A stretch of DNA of 64,000 nucleotides, taken from Euglena gracilis. Its lineage: Eukaryota > Euglenida > Euglenophyceae > Euglenales. Position numbers and translations under genes: made by a program. The number at the start of each line of letters is the position of its first letter. Position 1 is the stretch's first letter. Positions 22,561-33,500 of this stretch are shown here, piece after piece. The DNA is taken from contig CP154957.1 of assembly GCA_039621445.1 (NCBI GenBank), positions 45,194,309 through 45,258,308 on the forward strand, written 5' to 3'. The notes beneath the pieces are model-generated. The model ran no database searches, was not told where the DNA came from, and saw only the letters and a list, made by a program, of their open reading frames with translations.

Positions 22561-22802
22561 ACTGAAATGAAAACCAAAAACATAAACATGAAAAAAGAAC
22601 ATCTGGTACAAGAAAACTGATTGCTTTGAAACAGAATCAGAGCAAACGGATGACGGAACAACACACGGGGAAGTGACGAAGTCGGTGCACAACCAGTGCA
22701 ACGACGGACAGCACAATGCTGTGGATGATCAGAAGGAGACACACTAACGGGGTTTGCACAAATGACACACCCACGACCCATGTTTGGGCTCGTGGCGCGA
22801 AT

Positions 22803-23303
22803 TCATGCAACGCCAATGGTAAGACAAGGAGCACACGTCACATTGCACACGACACATATCACGACACGGGGAACGCGGGGGAACAACCACACCACATGTC
22901 CACATTGTGCCCAGTGTTGGTCCTCGCGTTGTTTGATGACCGCTTGCCCATCAAACATCAGAGGAGGATCAAGCACCCAAGCCGCCCAAGCACAAAAGAA
23001 AGCATCCAATTCGTCGTAGACAGCGCCAAGGGCATTGCAGACCTCCTCAAATTCAAGGAGATGTGCCAATGCCGATTGCTTTGTCCCTTCCGAACCGGAT
23101 GCTTTCTTTTTGGTAGCCTCCGCCAGAAGGTTACCATGCAAGAGGTCAACAGCAGGGTTCTTTCTTTTGCCCCATCCCTGTTTAATTGTGGCCAAAATTT
23201 CAGAAACTTTTGTGGGTTGTGGCAACATTCGGTCCATGGTGTTTGTGGCTTTCTTCGCCATTTTTGCAAGAACAGACCGAGGAACAACACAAGCAATGTG
23301 CAT
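22803..23303 (-). CDS. Hypothetical protein fragment, related to 24.9-25.4 kb
   Basis: An uninterrupted frame of 166 codons. Its middle part (HLLEFEEVCNALGA, YDELDAFFCAWAAWVL, then MFDGQAV) lines up with the minus-strand protein at 24.9-25.4 kb (LVNFQKICEVRGY, DDLDECMCAFAKHVL, MFDTEAE), sharing spaced F, C, G, LD, A, VL and MFD residues over about 50 positions. This suggests two copies of one unknown family. The start is uncertain, and it lies between two copies of the 22,445 hairpin. No known domain could be assigned. Confidence 0.4.
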   Translation of the reverse strand: MHIACVVPRSVLAKMAKKATNTMDRMLPQPTKVSEILATIKQGWGKRKNPAVDLLHGNLLAEATKKKASGSEGTKQSALAHLLEFEEVCNALGAVYDELDAFFCAWAAWVLDPPLMFDGQAVIKQREDQHWAQCGHVVWLFPRVPRVVICVVCNVTCAPCLTIGVA

Positions 23304-23350
23304 AAAAATACCGACCCTCTGTTGTCCGTTAGGCTCTAAAGCGAATATCG

Positions 23351-23433
23351 GCGTCAGGCCATGGGGGAGACCGGGCGCCTTCGGCGCCCGTTCCCCCCCC
23401 CCAAAGTTCCTCCCAGTAACTTGGCCTGACGCC
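23351..23433. mobile_element. Short hairpin element with GGCGTCAGGCCA ends
   Basis: Perfect inverted ends GGCGTCAGGCCA/TGGCCTGACGCC (second copy with one A added before) flank a GGGCGCCTTCGGCGCCC hairpin. About 83 bp. Confidence 0.7.
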
Positions 23434-23509
23434 CATTTCTCGTTTTCCAGGACCAGCGGTACTATGTGGGTATGCTTTGGTCATTTGGACACCATTTCCA
23501 CAGACCTGT

Positions 23510-23612
23510 TTCTATTCACAAAAAACAGGGCATATTTTCAATTCACGAAAATATGCCCTGTTTTTCATGAACAGATGTTCACGAAAAACAGGGCATATTT
23601 TCGTGAATAGGA
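23510..23612. repeat. ACAGGGCATATTTTC hairpin, copy 2
   Basis: Direct copy of 22,445-22,560, about 1.06 kb away; the two bracket the hypothetical frame at 22,803-23,303. Confidence 0.85.
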
Positions 23613-23714
23613 TTTTTGGGTTAAAAATGACAAAAAAAATGCCCGAAAACATGGCGTGAAGCACACCAACAAAAAGCAGGGCAGGCGCCGGGCCTTTCTA
23701 TTCACGGTTACAGA

Positions 23715-23822
23715 AAAATCGTGGGCTATAACCCGTATTCAGGGCGTATAACGGGTCAAGGGCGCCTGCGGCGCCCTTGACCCGTTATACAGCCTGAATA
23801 CGGGTTATAGCCCACGATTTTT
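23715..23822. repeat. Long near-perfect hairpin related to the satellite insert at 30-38 kb
   Basis: Arms of about 52 bp (AATCGTGGGCTATAACCCGT...GGGCGCC) separated by TGC. One arm reappears as the 65-bp insert found six times in the satellite (31,745, 32,757, 34,327, 35,339, 36,830, 37,842). Confidence 0.95.
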
Positions 23823-23829
23823 ATATAAA

Positions 23830-24890
23830 TTCGGGGTTTAGCCGATCGGCCCAAGGGGTTGCTTACAGCCGGTTGCGGAATGAATGTATATACGGAACCA
23901 AAATAATTGCCACGTTTCTCAACTCTGTCAATTATCTCTAAATAACTGCCAATGTTCTCCAAACAACTGCCGATGTTCTCAAAACATTTGCCAATTTTCT
24001 GAAAAAAATGCTGCCAATTTTCTCATGAAAGAATGCCCACATGATAGTTGTGTTTGCCAGACAAGTTTCTGTTTCACAAGTGTCTCAAGTTCAAAAATAC
24101 AAAAAATTGGAGACCAAAATGAGACTTTTTTGAGGGGCAAATGGAAGAAAATTCTGAAAAATTTGAGGAAATTTTGGCAAAATCAAAACTCGACTATGGG
24201 ACAGAATGATGTGCCGAGGGGATCAGGCCTCGGCACACACAGGGCCACACACGGGGGGTTGTGTGCCGAGGAGTTTGGGGGGGGGCAAAACCCCCATCTA
24301 AAAGAAGTGTGAGAACCTTGACTCTCTGTGGCACTTTCAAATAAATGGGCAACATAGAAGGGAGACCGAAACAACTTCAGCACATCTTCTCCGCTTGGAA
24401 ACAATTTCAGTTCCAACTTTTCTTGTGAGTTGCTTGTCGAGCGCACACTGAGAATCAAGTTGAACAAAAAAAGACTCAGCCATTGAAAAGGAATTGAGGC
24501 TCAGCATGGCTGTGTGCTTGCAACAAAGCAATTCTTTTGGAAAGTGCTGTTATTTGCTTCAAGATTTGAACCTGATGAAAGGTAACAAAATGAAACGACT
24601 GCAAAATTGATGGCAAATATTGAATTTTATTTCTTGAATTTTGAATCTGAATTTTGACTTGATAAAGCGCAATTGATTGTCAGACATGCTCACATTGCAA
24701 GAAATTTTTTCACCAAAGTCAATGAATACAACCAATATCAGCGACCTGCCGTTCTTGCAAACTGTCCAAAGCCGCTCCTTCATTTGGAGTCATTGCATTT
24801 CACTTTTATTCATAAAAAAAAGCCTGAGGCAGACAAAATGCCCAACCCCAATTTGTGTTCTAAAATTGCATAAAATTAATTGGACTGTCG
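23830..24890. other. No firm gene; possible small exon at 24,330-24,460 (minus)
   Basis: The minus strand reads LELKLFPSGEDVLKLFRSPF and might be an exon of the same gene as 24.9-25.6 kb. No family was recognised. Confidence 0.25.
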
Positions 24891-24899
24891 AGAAATGCA

Positions 24900-25620
24900 T
24901 TGAATGACAATTCCCATCCCCCCCCCCCCTCAATTGCAGTGTGAGCTTGGGAAAATGGTTCAAATTGGTTTTTGCTTTTGGGGCGATTACGTGCTCAGGC
25001 TTCGTCAATTTGTGCATCACAGCCAATGCGTTGACATAAGTTGTCAACGTCTGCGGAGCCCACTCACACATGGGTACCCCAGCCTGCTGTCTTTGGGCCT
25101 TGTGGGCAATCTTTTCAGCTTCCGTGTCGAACATGGCATGCACCGAGAGGACATGCTTCGCAAAAGCGCACATGCACTCGTCCAAGTCATCGGTTTTGTA
25201 GCCTCTCACCTCACAAATTTTCTGGAAATTGACAAGAGCTACATAACCTCCTTTCTGGTTTTTGGCGCTACCATCAGGCTGAGGCACAGATTGTGAGAAA
25301 ATGTCCCCAAAAAGGACTGTGTCCGCAGATTCCTTCTTTGGAGTGGATTCCGTGAAGTCCTTTAATTTCGCCAAAAATGCAGTTGGGGTTGGCGTGGGTC
25401 CCAAGCCAGCCTCAGCAACGACAACGGCCTGGTGCAGCGAACATACAGCGGGCAATTCAAAACATTCCAAACACAGTCCCATCCAGTGCATGGCGCATGC
25501 CGGTGAGCTTTTGGTGAAAGACTTGTGCGCCCTTTGGCCTCAGGACTTCAACAGGAGCAATAGTATCGAAAGCTTCTTCCGAACTCACCACTGGGGCGAC
25601 GGCACTACAGTTGGGGCTTT
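24900..25620 (-). CDS. Hypothetical protein, two putative exons
   Basis: The first exon (about 25,500-25,610) ends GAQVFHQKLTGMRHALDG before a GT. The second starts after CACCAG at 25,428 and runs through AVVVAEAGLGPTPTPTAFLA, DTVLFGDIFSQSV, LVNFQKICEVRGYKTDDLD and TLTTYVNALAVMHKL. The frame stays open to about 24,790. It shares a roughly 50-residue region with 22.8-23.3 kb. The helical pattern around TTYVNAL is loosely like the N-terminal domain of tyrosine recombinases, but no catalytic domain was seen, so no function is claimed. The upstream part is cut by C/G-run repeats at 25,620-25,920. Confidence 0.45.
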
Positions 25621-25624
25621 TTGG

Positions 25625-26040
25625 GGGACCCCCCCCCCTCCCCCCTTGTACAGTTGGGATTTTCGGGACCCCCCCCCCTAGTGCCGACCCCCCCCGAGAC
25701 AGATGAAAATTTTGACACCAAAAATGGCCTTTTTGGACCAAAAAAAGCCTTAAATTTTTTTCCGGCACCTTCGGCGCCGGTTTTGGGCCGATTTTTGAGG
25801 GGGGGTTGGCAATACAATTGAGGCCCCAGGCCCCCCCCCCGGTGTTGAGACAATACAGCAAAAAGTGCCAAAAATGCAAAAAAAATCTGACCTCGGGACC
25901 CCCCCCCTGCCAACGCTCCACTACCCCGATCAGGGGTTTCATTTGAATTTTTTTTTGAAATGCATCCCCTGTGCTGAGTCTGCTATCTGGAGGAAAAAGA
26001 GCGCACACAAGGTGGGTCTTTATTGCACAGGCAATCTTCA
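25625..26040. other. C/G-run-rich insertion, no gene
   Basis: Contains GGGACCCCCCCC units, a GGCACCTTCGGCGCC hairpin and A/T-rich spacers. It interrupts the coding-like DNA on either side. Confidence 0.5.
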
Positions 26041-26160
26041 CCTCTCCCCCCAACCCCAGTGCACCGTGTGATAGGTTGCCAGGTTTTGAAGTTGTACGTG
26101 TGACAGGTTGTCAGGGGAAGAAGCCTGAGGCTGCGCCAACCAGTCGCGACACGTTGGGGA

Positions 26161-26442
26161 TCGACCGTGAGTACAATGAGAAGCGTTTTGGACAACCGAA
26201 CCATTGTGGAGAACTGCTTGGGGCGTCTGCGTCGTGAGAAGTATGTGGACGATGGTGGTGAGTTCAAGGCGCTGAATTGGGTGTGGGCAGGCCATATCTG
26301 GGACGGCTGGTCGTATCTGCTGACCACGTTCGAGGAGGCTGTGGCGTTTGTATATTTTGTTGAGCGGGATGCATGCACAGTGGCAGTGGCTTTGGAGAGG
26401 TACATCCGGTTGAACGCAGGCTGCAGTGAATTTGGTTTTTAG
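26161..26442 (+). CDS. Unknown coding-like exon
   Basis: An open frame of normal composition reads NRTIVENCLGRLRREKYVDD, then GGEFKALNWVWAGH and YLLTTFEEAVAFVYFVERDA. A similar-quality stretch follows at about 26,500-26,590. It vaguely recalls an integrase core, but the order of motifs does not fit, so no family is assigned. Confidence 0.3.
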   Translation, partial: STVSTMRSVLDNRTIVENCLGRLRREKYVDDGGEFKALNWVWAGHIWDGWSYLLTTFEEAVAFVYFVERDACTVAVALERYIRLNAGCSEFGF

Positions 26443-26599
26443 TATCGGTGGTTTTCTGGGTTTATCATTGCAGTCTGAAAGAGAGGCCATCTGGAACAGA
26501 AAATGGAGGACCTCCCTGCGAAGTTGCAGGCGCAGATGAAGAGTGTGGTGGAGGCGCGAGACAGTATGTTTTTCACTGATCAAGGTCAGCTGCAGGTCT

Positions 26600-27140
26600 T
26601 TCGGGGAACAGCCCCTTTTTTGATTTTAGTTGACGCTGCCCTAGATTGGAACTGTGCATGCAATGTGCTGGACCCCACCCTGCGGGGTCGGTCACTCGGT
26701 GCCGCTCGACTTCGCCAAACCATTTCCTTCATTTTCCCCAGACCGCCTCAAAGGGGGGTGACTAACTGGGGGTGGGGGGCAATTGCCCAAAATGCCCAAA
26801 ATTTGGTGTTTTCACGGTTGGACCAAAAAATGGGACTAGCAGTGGGTTGAAATGATGTTTTTCAGTTTTTGTCGGTTGGACCAAAAAATGGGGTTCTGGG
26901 GGATATACGTGTGGGAGGTGGCCTGTGTTAGACAGTGGCGTGGAAGACGCTGTTGCGCATGGACCCCCCAGAATGCGCACCTGCAGAGCTGGCGGACTAC
27001 CTGTCCCAGACTGGTAAGTACTCCACACCAACCGCATGGTTTCTGCACACAGTGTTTCACGTTTTTCCCGAGGCTGGCTGCCCCCCCCCCCCAAGATTTT
27101 CCAGTCCCCTGGATTCACTGGGGGGGTGGGTATGAATTGT
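26600..27140. other. Mixed sequence, no firm gene
   Basis: A short coding-like piece at 26,935-27,015 (plus; WKTLLRMDPPECAPAELADY) is followed by a GT donor-like site. It contains one partial copy of the GAATGCGCA palindrome (26,971). Confidence 0.3.
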
Positions 27141-27141
27141 A

Positions 27142-27254
27142 CCCCCCCCTTTGTTTGCCCCCCTCTTATTTGAGCATTTGGGTCCGGGGAAAAAAATTGT
27201 ATCCTCTTTCTGAAGGAATTTTTGAATTTGGGTCTGTTCAAATGAGGGGGGTGG
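27142..27254. mobile_element. Small TA-flanked element, family E copy
   Basis: TA occurs just outside both edges (27,140-27,141 and 27,255-27,256). It starts with a C run, contains CTTATTTGAGCATTTGGGTC, and ends CAAATGAGGGGGGTGG. Confidence 0.6.
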
Positions 27255-27445
27255 TATGCCCAGAAGGCATGCGTACTCACCGGGGTTGAACTACGACATG
27301 CTGGGGTTCCAGCCATCGGTGTAGAAACAATATTTCTCGGGGGGGGGGGGGGGGTGAGAACCTGGGGCAGAAGCGAAGTTAGCGCCGGTCATAAACAAAA
27401 AAAATCCAAAAATGGAACTTTTTCAAAAATTTTCGGCGCCATATC

Positions 27446-27715
27446 ATTCCCCCCCCCCCGAGCTGTTCCCCCCCCCCCCGAGCTATTCCCATTGGGGGGA
27501 CGGGAATAGCTCACTGTCATTGCACTTTTTACAAAGAACTTCCCAAAAAAGTGCTCAAAAATCGACGTTTTTGGAACGTTTTCAAAATTTATTTTTGGCA
27601 AAAGTGCTTAAAATTGACCTTTTTTTGCGACCTGCCAAAAAAGTTGCCAAAATGACCCCTTTGGGGTTGCCCGAGGGTCGGGTATGGGAACAGCCCGGGG
27701 GGGGGGGGCTCGGCC
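27446..27715. repeat. Family F/C core with GAATAGCTC-type C/G-run ends
   Basis: The core contains TCAAAAATCGACGTTTTTGG, CAAAAGTGCTTAAAATTGAC and CCAAAATGACCCCTTTGGGG. The ends are CCCCCCCCGAGCTATTCCC hairpins. Related cores occur at 42,475, 50,520, 50,980, 57,240 and 57,870. Confidence 0.8.
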
Positions 27716-27719
27716 AGAT

Positions 27720-28100
27720 CCACCCACCCTGCCGCCCCTCCCCCCCGGGGTCCACGACTGAAAAAACCCTTGTTACCAATGTTGTTTGTGTGGTTGTTTT
27801 CTTTTTGTCGCCCGAAGGGCGGCGAGACGGCAGCACTTTTTTGAAAGAAGGCATTGAACGTGACAAAGAAAATGGGGCAATTTTTTGACATCATGACATT
27901 TTGACATTTTGACACCATCACAATTTGATTGAAAGCTTTCAAGCTGCCAACGGGTGGCAAGACGGTGTTGCCTTTTGTGTGTTGGGATTTCAAACAAGTG
28001 CAAAATGCGAAAAAAGAGGTTGCCTCCCAACACCCGCCCCCTCCGGGCCATTTTGTGTGGAACAAAAAAATATATTGCCGCCCGAAGGGCGGCTGGACGG
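27720..28100. other. No gene; GCCGCCCGAAGGGCGGC hairpins
   Basis: The hairpin word CGCCCGAAGGGCGG followed by A/GGACGG recurs at 27,810, 28,078 and 28,790. Otherwise unremarkable. Confidence 0.5.
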
Positions 28101-28102
28101 TA

Positions 28103-28293
28103 CCCTCACCCCCCCCCTATTTGGCTCATGGCCAGGCTCCTTCGGACCCCCAATTTGCCAATTAGGGGGGGGGGACAATTAGGGGGGTCACCCCGACCAA
28201 TGGCCAATAAGCCTGACCCCCCCCTAATTGCCGTCCAACGGGACCCCCAATAAGCCAATTAGGGGGGGGGGCAAATAGGGGGGGGGGCGAGGG
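28103..28293. mobile_element. Small TA-flanked element, family D copy 1 (uninterrupted)
   Basis: It starts CCCTCACCCCCCCCC then TATTTGG and ends CAAATAGGGGGGGG then CGAGGG, with TA on both sides (28,101 and 28,294). Its centre GGCCAATAAGCCTGACC is the unoccupied form of the site that holds a family A element at 38,946. Confidence 0.85.
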
Positions 28294-28397
28294 TAGTGCA
28301 ATTCCCCAAAAATATTCCTCCCCAAAAAGAGCAAAATTTGTCAAAAGAAATGGTTTGCTCTTTTGGAATATTGAACGTTAGAAGCCTAGTCAAGATA

Positions 28398-28661
28398 ACG
28401 TGACCCCCCCCCTATTTGGCTGCCCTCCGGGCGGCCCGGACCCCCCTTCTGGCCAATTAGGGGGGGGGACAATTAGGGGGGGGGTTACCCCTAACCCCCC
28501 CCCTAATTGGCCACTTGGACCCCGCCCTTCATAGTCGCGAACCCCCGTAAAACACCCGAATAAAGGCATTTTCCCTTGAAATGAGTAACCCCCCCCCCTA
28601 ATTGGCCACCTGGGCTCTGGCCAATTAGGGGGGGGGACAAATAGGGGGGGGGGGGTCACGT
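28398..28661. mobile_element. Small TA-flanked element, family D variant
   Basis: The inverted ends ACGTGACCCCCCCCC and GGGGGGGTCACGT are flanked by TA (28,396 and 28,662). The interior repeats CCTAATTGGCC and CAATTAGGGGG units. Confidence 0.85.
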
Positions 28662-28699
28662 TACATGTGTTTCCCGTTTCCACCAAAGGACGGCGAGAC

Positions 28700-29380
28700 G
28701 GCGGTGGAGATATTCACAAACAACAACCCCAAAGTGAAAAAACGAAGACTCATTTCCCCTCCAACCCATGAGCTTTGGGCTTGTTTGGCCGCCCGAAGGG
28801 CGGCGAGACGGTAGCAATGTCCAATAGCAAAAACACCTGAAAGTTCAATGAAAAGTTGGGTTCTTAATCTGAAAGAATTTTTTCACAACCTGCAAAATTT
28901 TTTTCGGAGGGTAACTTTTTTCGGGGGACGGGCGAAAAAATTTTGAGTCAAAAAAATTCTCGGGGGCGAAAAAATCTCGGGGGGGTGGCCGCCCCCCCTG
29001 CCCCCAGTTTCTACACCAATGGTTTCAGTACTGGGTTTACTACTCTGATTCTGTGCTCCACGAACTCGGCCGCCTGCTTTGTGGCTTGCCAGCTACAACC
29101 CCCCAGGATCGCCACAGACCCCCCCCAATTTTTTTTGCAGTTGGTTGCCGTATGTTTGTTTTGCATTTTTTTTCACAAAATATTTTGCCCTGGAAAACAA
29201 TTTCTGTGGTTGGTTGCCATATGTTTGCATTTTTTTGCATTTTTTTTTACTTGCATAATTTGAAGGGCCAAGTTGCGTTTCCCCCCCCCCCATGGTGATG
29301 AATGACATTCGGTGTTTTTCTGCGTGCTTCTTGTTTTCTGGTGTGCTCCTGGCGCTGGAACGGTGGAGCGGGTGTGGTCC
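28700..29380. other. No gene; mixed DNA with hairpins and T-rich stretches
   Basis: Contains two GAAGGGCGGCGAGACGGTAG-type words and two copies of GTTGGTTGCCATATGTTTG (one reads GTTGGTTGCCGTATGTTTG). Confidence 0.4.
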
Positions 29381-29388
29381 GCTGCTGC

Positions 29389-29878
29389 CAGCAGGGAATT
29401 TCTTAAGGACCCCCCGGGGGGGGTCCAGCCTCCGGCTGGCAAAAAGGCTGCTGGCTGGATTTGAGCTGCTGGCTGGACCTCCCCCCCGGGGGGGGGGGGG
29501 GGGGAGGGGGGGGTCCGGGGCTGGAGGGGGCTGGGCTGGGCTGGGTCGGTGAAAAACAAAATTTTCTAACACATTTTTGCCATTTTCGACATTTTGGTGG
29601 ATGGAGCTAGATCAAGACTGGGGGCTGTGATGGAGGAAGCTGTGGTGAGGGGAAAAAATGCAGGGATAGGTGAGCTGGGCAGCCCAGTTGGCTGGCCAGC
29701 CTGCGGCTGGCTGGCCCGGCCTCCAGCCGGGCTGGACCCGACTTTATTTCAGTCGCCCCCCCGGGGGGGGGGGGCTCCCAGCCCGAATTTGGGCTGCTGG
29801 CTGGATTTGAGCTGCTGGCTGGCTGGCCCCCCCGGGGGGGGGGGGGGGGGTAGGGTACCCTCCGGCTTAAGAAATTCC
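29389..29878. mobile_element. Family K-type inverted-repeat pair
   Basis: GAATTTCTTAAGGACC at the left and GGCTTAAGAAATTC at the right are inverted. The interior carries GGCTGCTGGCTGGATTTGAG twice, in both halves. It ends 45 bp before the giant family H element. Confidence 0.6.
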
Positions 29879-30104
29879 CTAGCTGCCAGCCAAGTGCAGA
29901 GTTGTGAGCGGCTTACGTTTGATGGGGGGTTGGTACGCCGTGGCGAGGGGGTCCGAATAGGGGGGGGGAGGGGGGGGAATGGCCGGAAAATGGCGTGGCG
30001 AGGGGGTCTCGGATGGGGGGGGGGGAGGGGGGTACCATGGTTGGGCAATGAAAAATGTGTTGGGTGGCGTGGCGAGGGGGCTCCCGGATCTGGCCTGGGG
30101 GGGG

Positions 30105-30370
30105 GGGGGTGTGGGCCGACCCTCGGGTCGGCCCACGGCCGCCAAAGGTCGCCAAAGGTCGCTATGGTCGACCCCCCCCCAGGCTGTGGAGTGGGTGGCG
30201 ACCCTAGAAACCCTTGTGGGCCGACCCTAGGGTCGACTTAGGGTCGGCCCACCCCACGACCTCCCCCCCCCCTACAACCCTAGGGTCGACTTAGGGTCGG
30301 CCCACCCCACGTCCTCCCCCCCCTGCCACCTCAGGGTCGACTTAAGGTCAGCCCATCCCACGACCTCCCC
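30105..30370. repeat. GGTCGGCCC-rich inverted arm, left
   Basis: Repeated AGGGTCGACTTAGGGTCGGC units and CCAAAGGTCGCCAAAGGTCG. The inverted counterpart is 38,390-38,580. Confidence 0.85.
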
Positions 30371-30577
30371 GCCCTCCAAAGAAAAAAAAAGGAAATTTTC
30401 GGAACATGTTGGCAACTTTCATGGGGGCTAAGTTGTTTTTGTGGATCACATTGGCATAAGCGGGGGGGGGGGGGCTCCACCCCCCCACCCGCACCCCCCC
30501 ACAAATAACAAAATCCCTTCTATGTTGGCAACATAATTGCAGGGCTAAGTCCTTTTTGTGCGAAATTTTGACAAACT

Positions 30578-33500
30578 AACAAATTCCCTTGTGCTGCCCA
30601 ACCGTTTTGGATGGAAAACCCCTTTGTTGCCCAACTGTTTCAGGGCCCCAAAATAACAAATTCCCTTGTGCTGCCCAACCGTTTTGGATGGCAAACCCCT
30701 TTGTTGCCCAACTGTTTAAGGGCCCCAAAATAACAAATTCCCTTGTGCTGCCCAACCGTTTTGAATGGCAAACCCCTTTGTTGCCCAACTGTTTCAGGGC
30801 CCCAAAACAATAAAATCCCTTGTGCTGCCCATCCGTTTTGGATGGCAAACCCCTTTGTTGCCCAACTGTTCGAGGGCCCCTAAATAACAAAATCCCCTGT
30901 GTCACCCACCCGTTTTGGGGGGCAAATCCCTTGTGTAACCCAACTGATTTAGGGGGCAAATCCCTTTTGTTGCCCAACTGTTCGAGGGCCCCAAAATAAC
31001 AAAATCCCTTGTGTTACCCACCCGTTTTGGGCGGCAAATCCCTTGTGTAACCCAACTGACTTGGGGGGCAAATCCCTTTTGTTGCCCAACTGTTCGAGGG
31101 CCCCAAAATAACAAAATCCCTTGTGTAACCCAACTGATTTGGGGGGCATATCCCTTTTGTTGCGCAACTGTTCGAGGGCCCCAAAATAACAAAATCCCTT
31201 GTGTTACCCACCCGTTTTGGGGGGCAAATCCCTTGTGTAACCCAACTGATTTGGGGAGCAAATTACTTTTGTTGCCCAACTGTTCGAGGGCCCCTAAATA
31301 ACAAAATCCCTTGTGTTACCCACCCGTTTTGGGGGGCAAATCCCTTGTGTAACCCAACTGATTGGGGGAGCAAATTCCTTTTGTTGCCCAACTGTTCGAG
31401 GGCCCCTAAATAACAAAATCCCTTGTGTTACCCACCCGTTTTGGGGGGCAAATCCCTTGTGTAACCCAACTGATTGGGGGGCATATCCCTTTTGTTGCGC
31501 AACTGTTCGAGGGCCCCAAAATAACAAAATCCCTTGTGTTACCCACCCGTTTTGGGGGGCAAATCCCTTGTGTAACCCAACTGATTTGGGGGGCAAATCC
31601 CTTTTGTTGCCCAACTGTTCGAGGATCCCTAAATAACAAAATCCCTTGTGTTACCCACCCGTTTTGGGGGGCAAATCCCTTGTGTAACCCAACTGATCTG
31701 GGGGGCAAATCCCTTTTGTTGCCCAACTGTTCGAGGGCCCCTAAATTATGTAAAAATCGTGGGCATAACCCGTATTCAGGCCGTATAACGGGTCATGGGC
31801 GCTTTGGGGGGCAAATCCCTTTTGTTGCCCAACTGTTCGAGGGCCCCAAAATAACAAAATCCCTTGTGTTACCCACCCGTTTTGGGGGGCAAATCCCTTT
31901 TGTTGCCCAACTGTTCGAGGGCCCCAAAATAACAAAATCCCTTGTGTTACCCACCCGTTTTGGGGGGCAAATCCCTTGTGTAACCCAACTGATTTGGGGG
32001 GCAAATCCCTTTTGTTGTCCAACTGTTCGAGGGCCCCAAAATAACAAAATCCCTTGTGTTACCCACCCGTTTTGGGGGGCAAATCCCTTTTGTTGCCCAA
32101 CTGTTCGAGGGCCCCAAAATAACAAAATCCCTTGTGTTACCCACCCGTTTTGGGGGGCAAATCCCTTGTGTAACCCAACTGATTTGGGGGGCAAATCCCT
32201 TTTGTTGCCCAACTGTTCGAGGGCCCCAAAATAACAAAATCCCTTGTGTTACCCACCCGTTTTGGGGGGCAAATCCCTTGTGTTACCCACCCGTTTTGGG
32301 GGGCAAATCCCTTTTGTTGCCCAACTGTTCGGGGGCCCCAAAATAACAAAATCCCTTGTGTTACCCACCCGTTTTGGGGGGCAAATCCCTTGTGTTACCC
32401 ACCCGTTTTGGGGGGCAAATCCCTTTTGTTGCCCAACTGTTCGAGGGCCCCAAAATAACAAAATCCCTTGTGTAACCCAACTGATTTGGGGGGCAAATCC
32501 CTTTTGTTGCCCAACTGTTCGAGGACCCCTAAATAACAAAATCCCTTGTGTTACCCACCCGTTTTGGGGGGCAAATCCCTTGTGTAACCCAACTGATTGG
32601 GGGAGCAAATTCCTTTTGTTGCCCAACTGTTCGAGGGCCCCAAAATAACAAAATCCCTTGTGTTACCCACCCGTTTTGGGGGGCAAATCCCTTGTGTAAC
32701 CCAACTGATCTGGGGGGCAAATCCCTTTTGTTGCCCAACTGTTCGAGGGCCCCTAAATTATGTAAAAATTGTGGGCATAACCCGTATTCAGGCCGTATAA
32801 CGGGTCATGGGCGCTTTGGGGGGCAAATCCCTTTTGTTGCCCAACTGTTCGAGGGCCCCAAAATAACAAAATCCCTTGTGTTACCCACCCGTTTTGGGGG
32901 GCAAATCCCTTTTGTTGCCCAACTGTTCGAGGGCCCCAAAATAACAAAATCCCTTGTGTTACCCACCCGTTTTGGGGGGCAAATCCCTTGTGTAACCCAA
33001 CTGATTTGGGGGGCAAATCCCTTTTGTTGCCCAACTGTTCGAGGGCCCCAAAATAACAAAATCCCTTGTGTTACCCACCCGTTTTGGGGGGCAAATCCCT
33101 TGTGTAACCAAACTGATTTGGGGGGGTAAATCCCTTTTGTTGCCCAACTGTTCGAGGGCCCCAAAATAACAAAATCCCTTGTGTTACCCACCCGTTTTGG
33201 GGGGCAAATCCCTTTTGTTGCCCAACTGTTCGAGGGCCCCAAAATAACAAAATCCCTTGTGTTACCCACCCGTTTTGGGGGGCAAATCCCTTGTGTTACC
33301 CACCCGTTTTGGGGGGCAAATCCCTTTTGTTGCCCAACTGTTCGAGGGCCCCAAATAACAAAATCCCTTGTGTTACCCACCCGTTTTGGGGGGCAAATCC
33401 CTTGTGTAACCAAACTGATTTGGGGGGGTAAATCCCTTTTGTTGCCCAACTGTTCGAGGGCCCAAAATAACAAAATCCCTTGTGTTACCCACCCGTTTTG

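Noticed and set aside
26161-26442. Retroelement integrase
   Set aside because: A GGEF-like word and a YLLTTFEE stretch occur, but in the wrong order and without the catalytic spacing.
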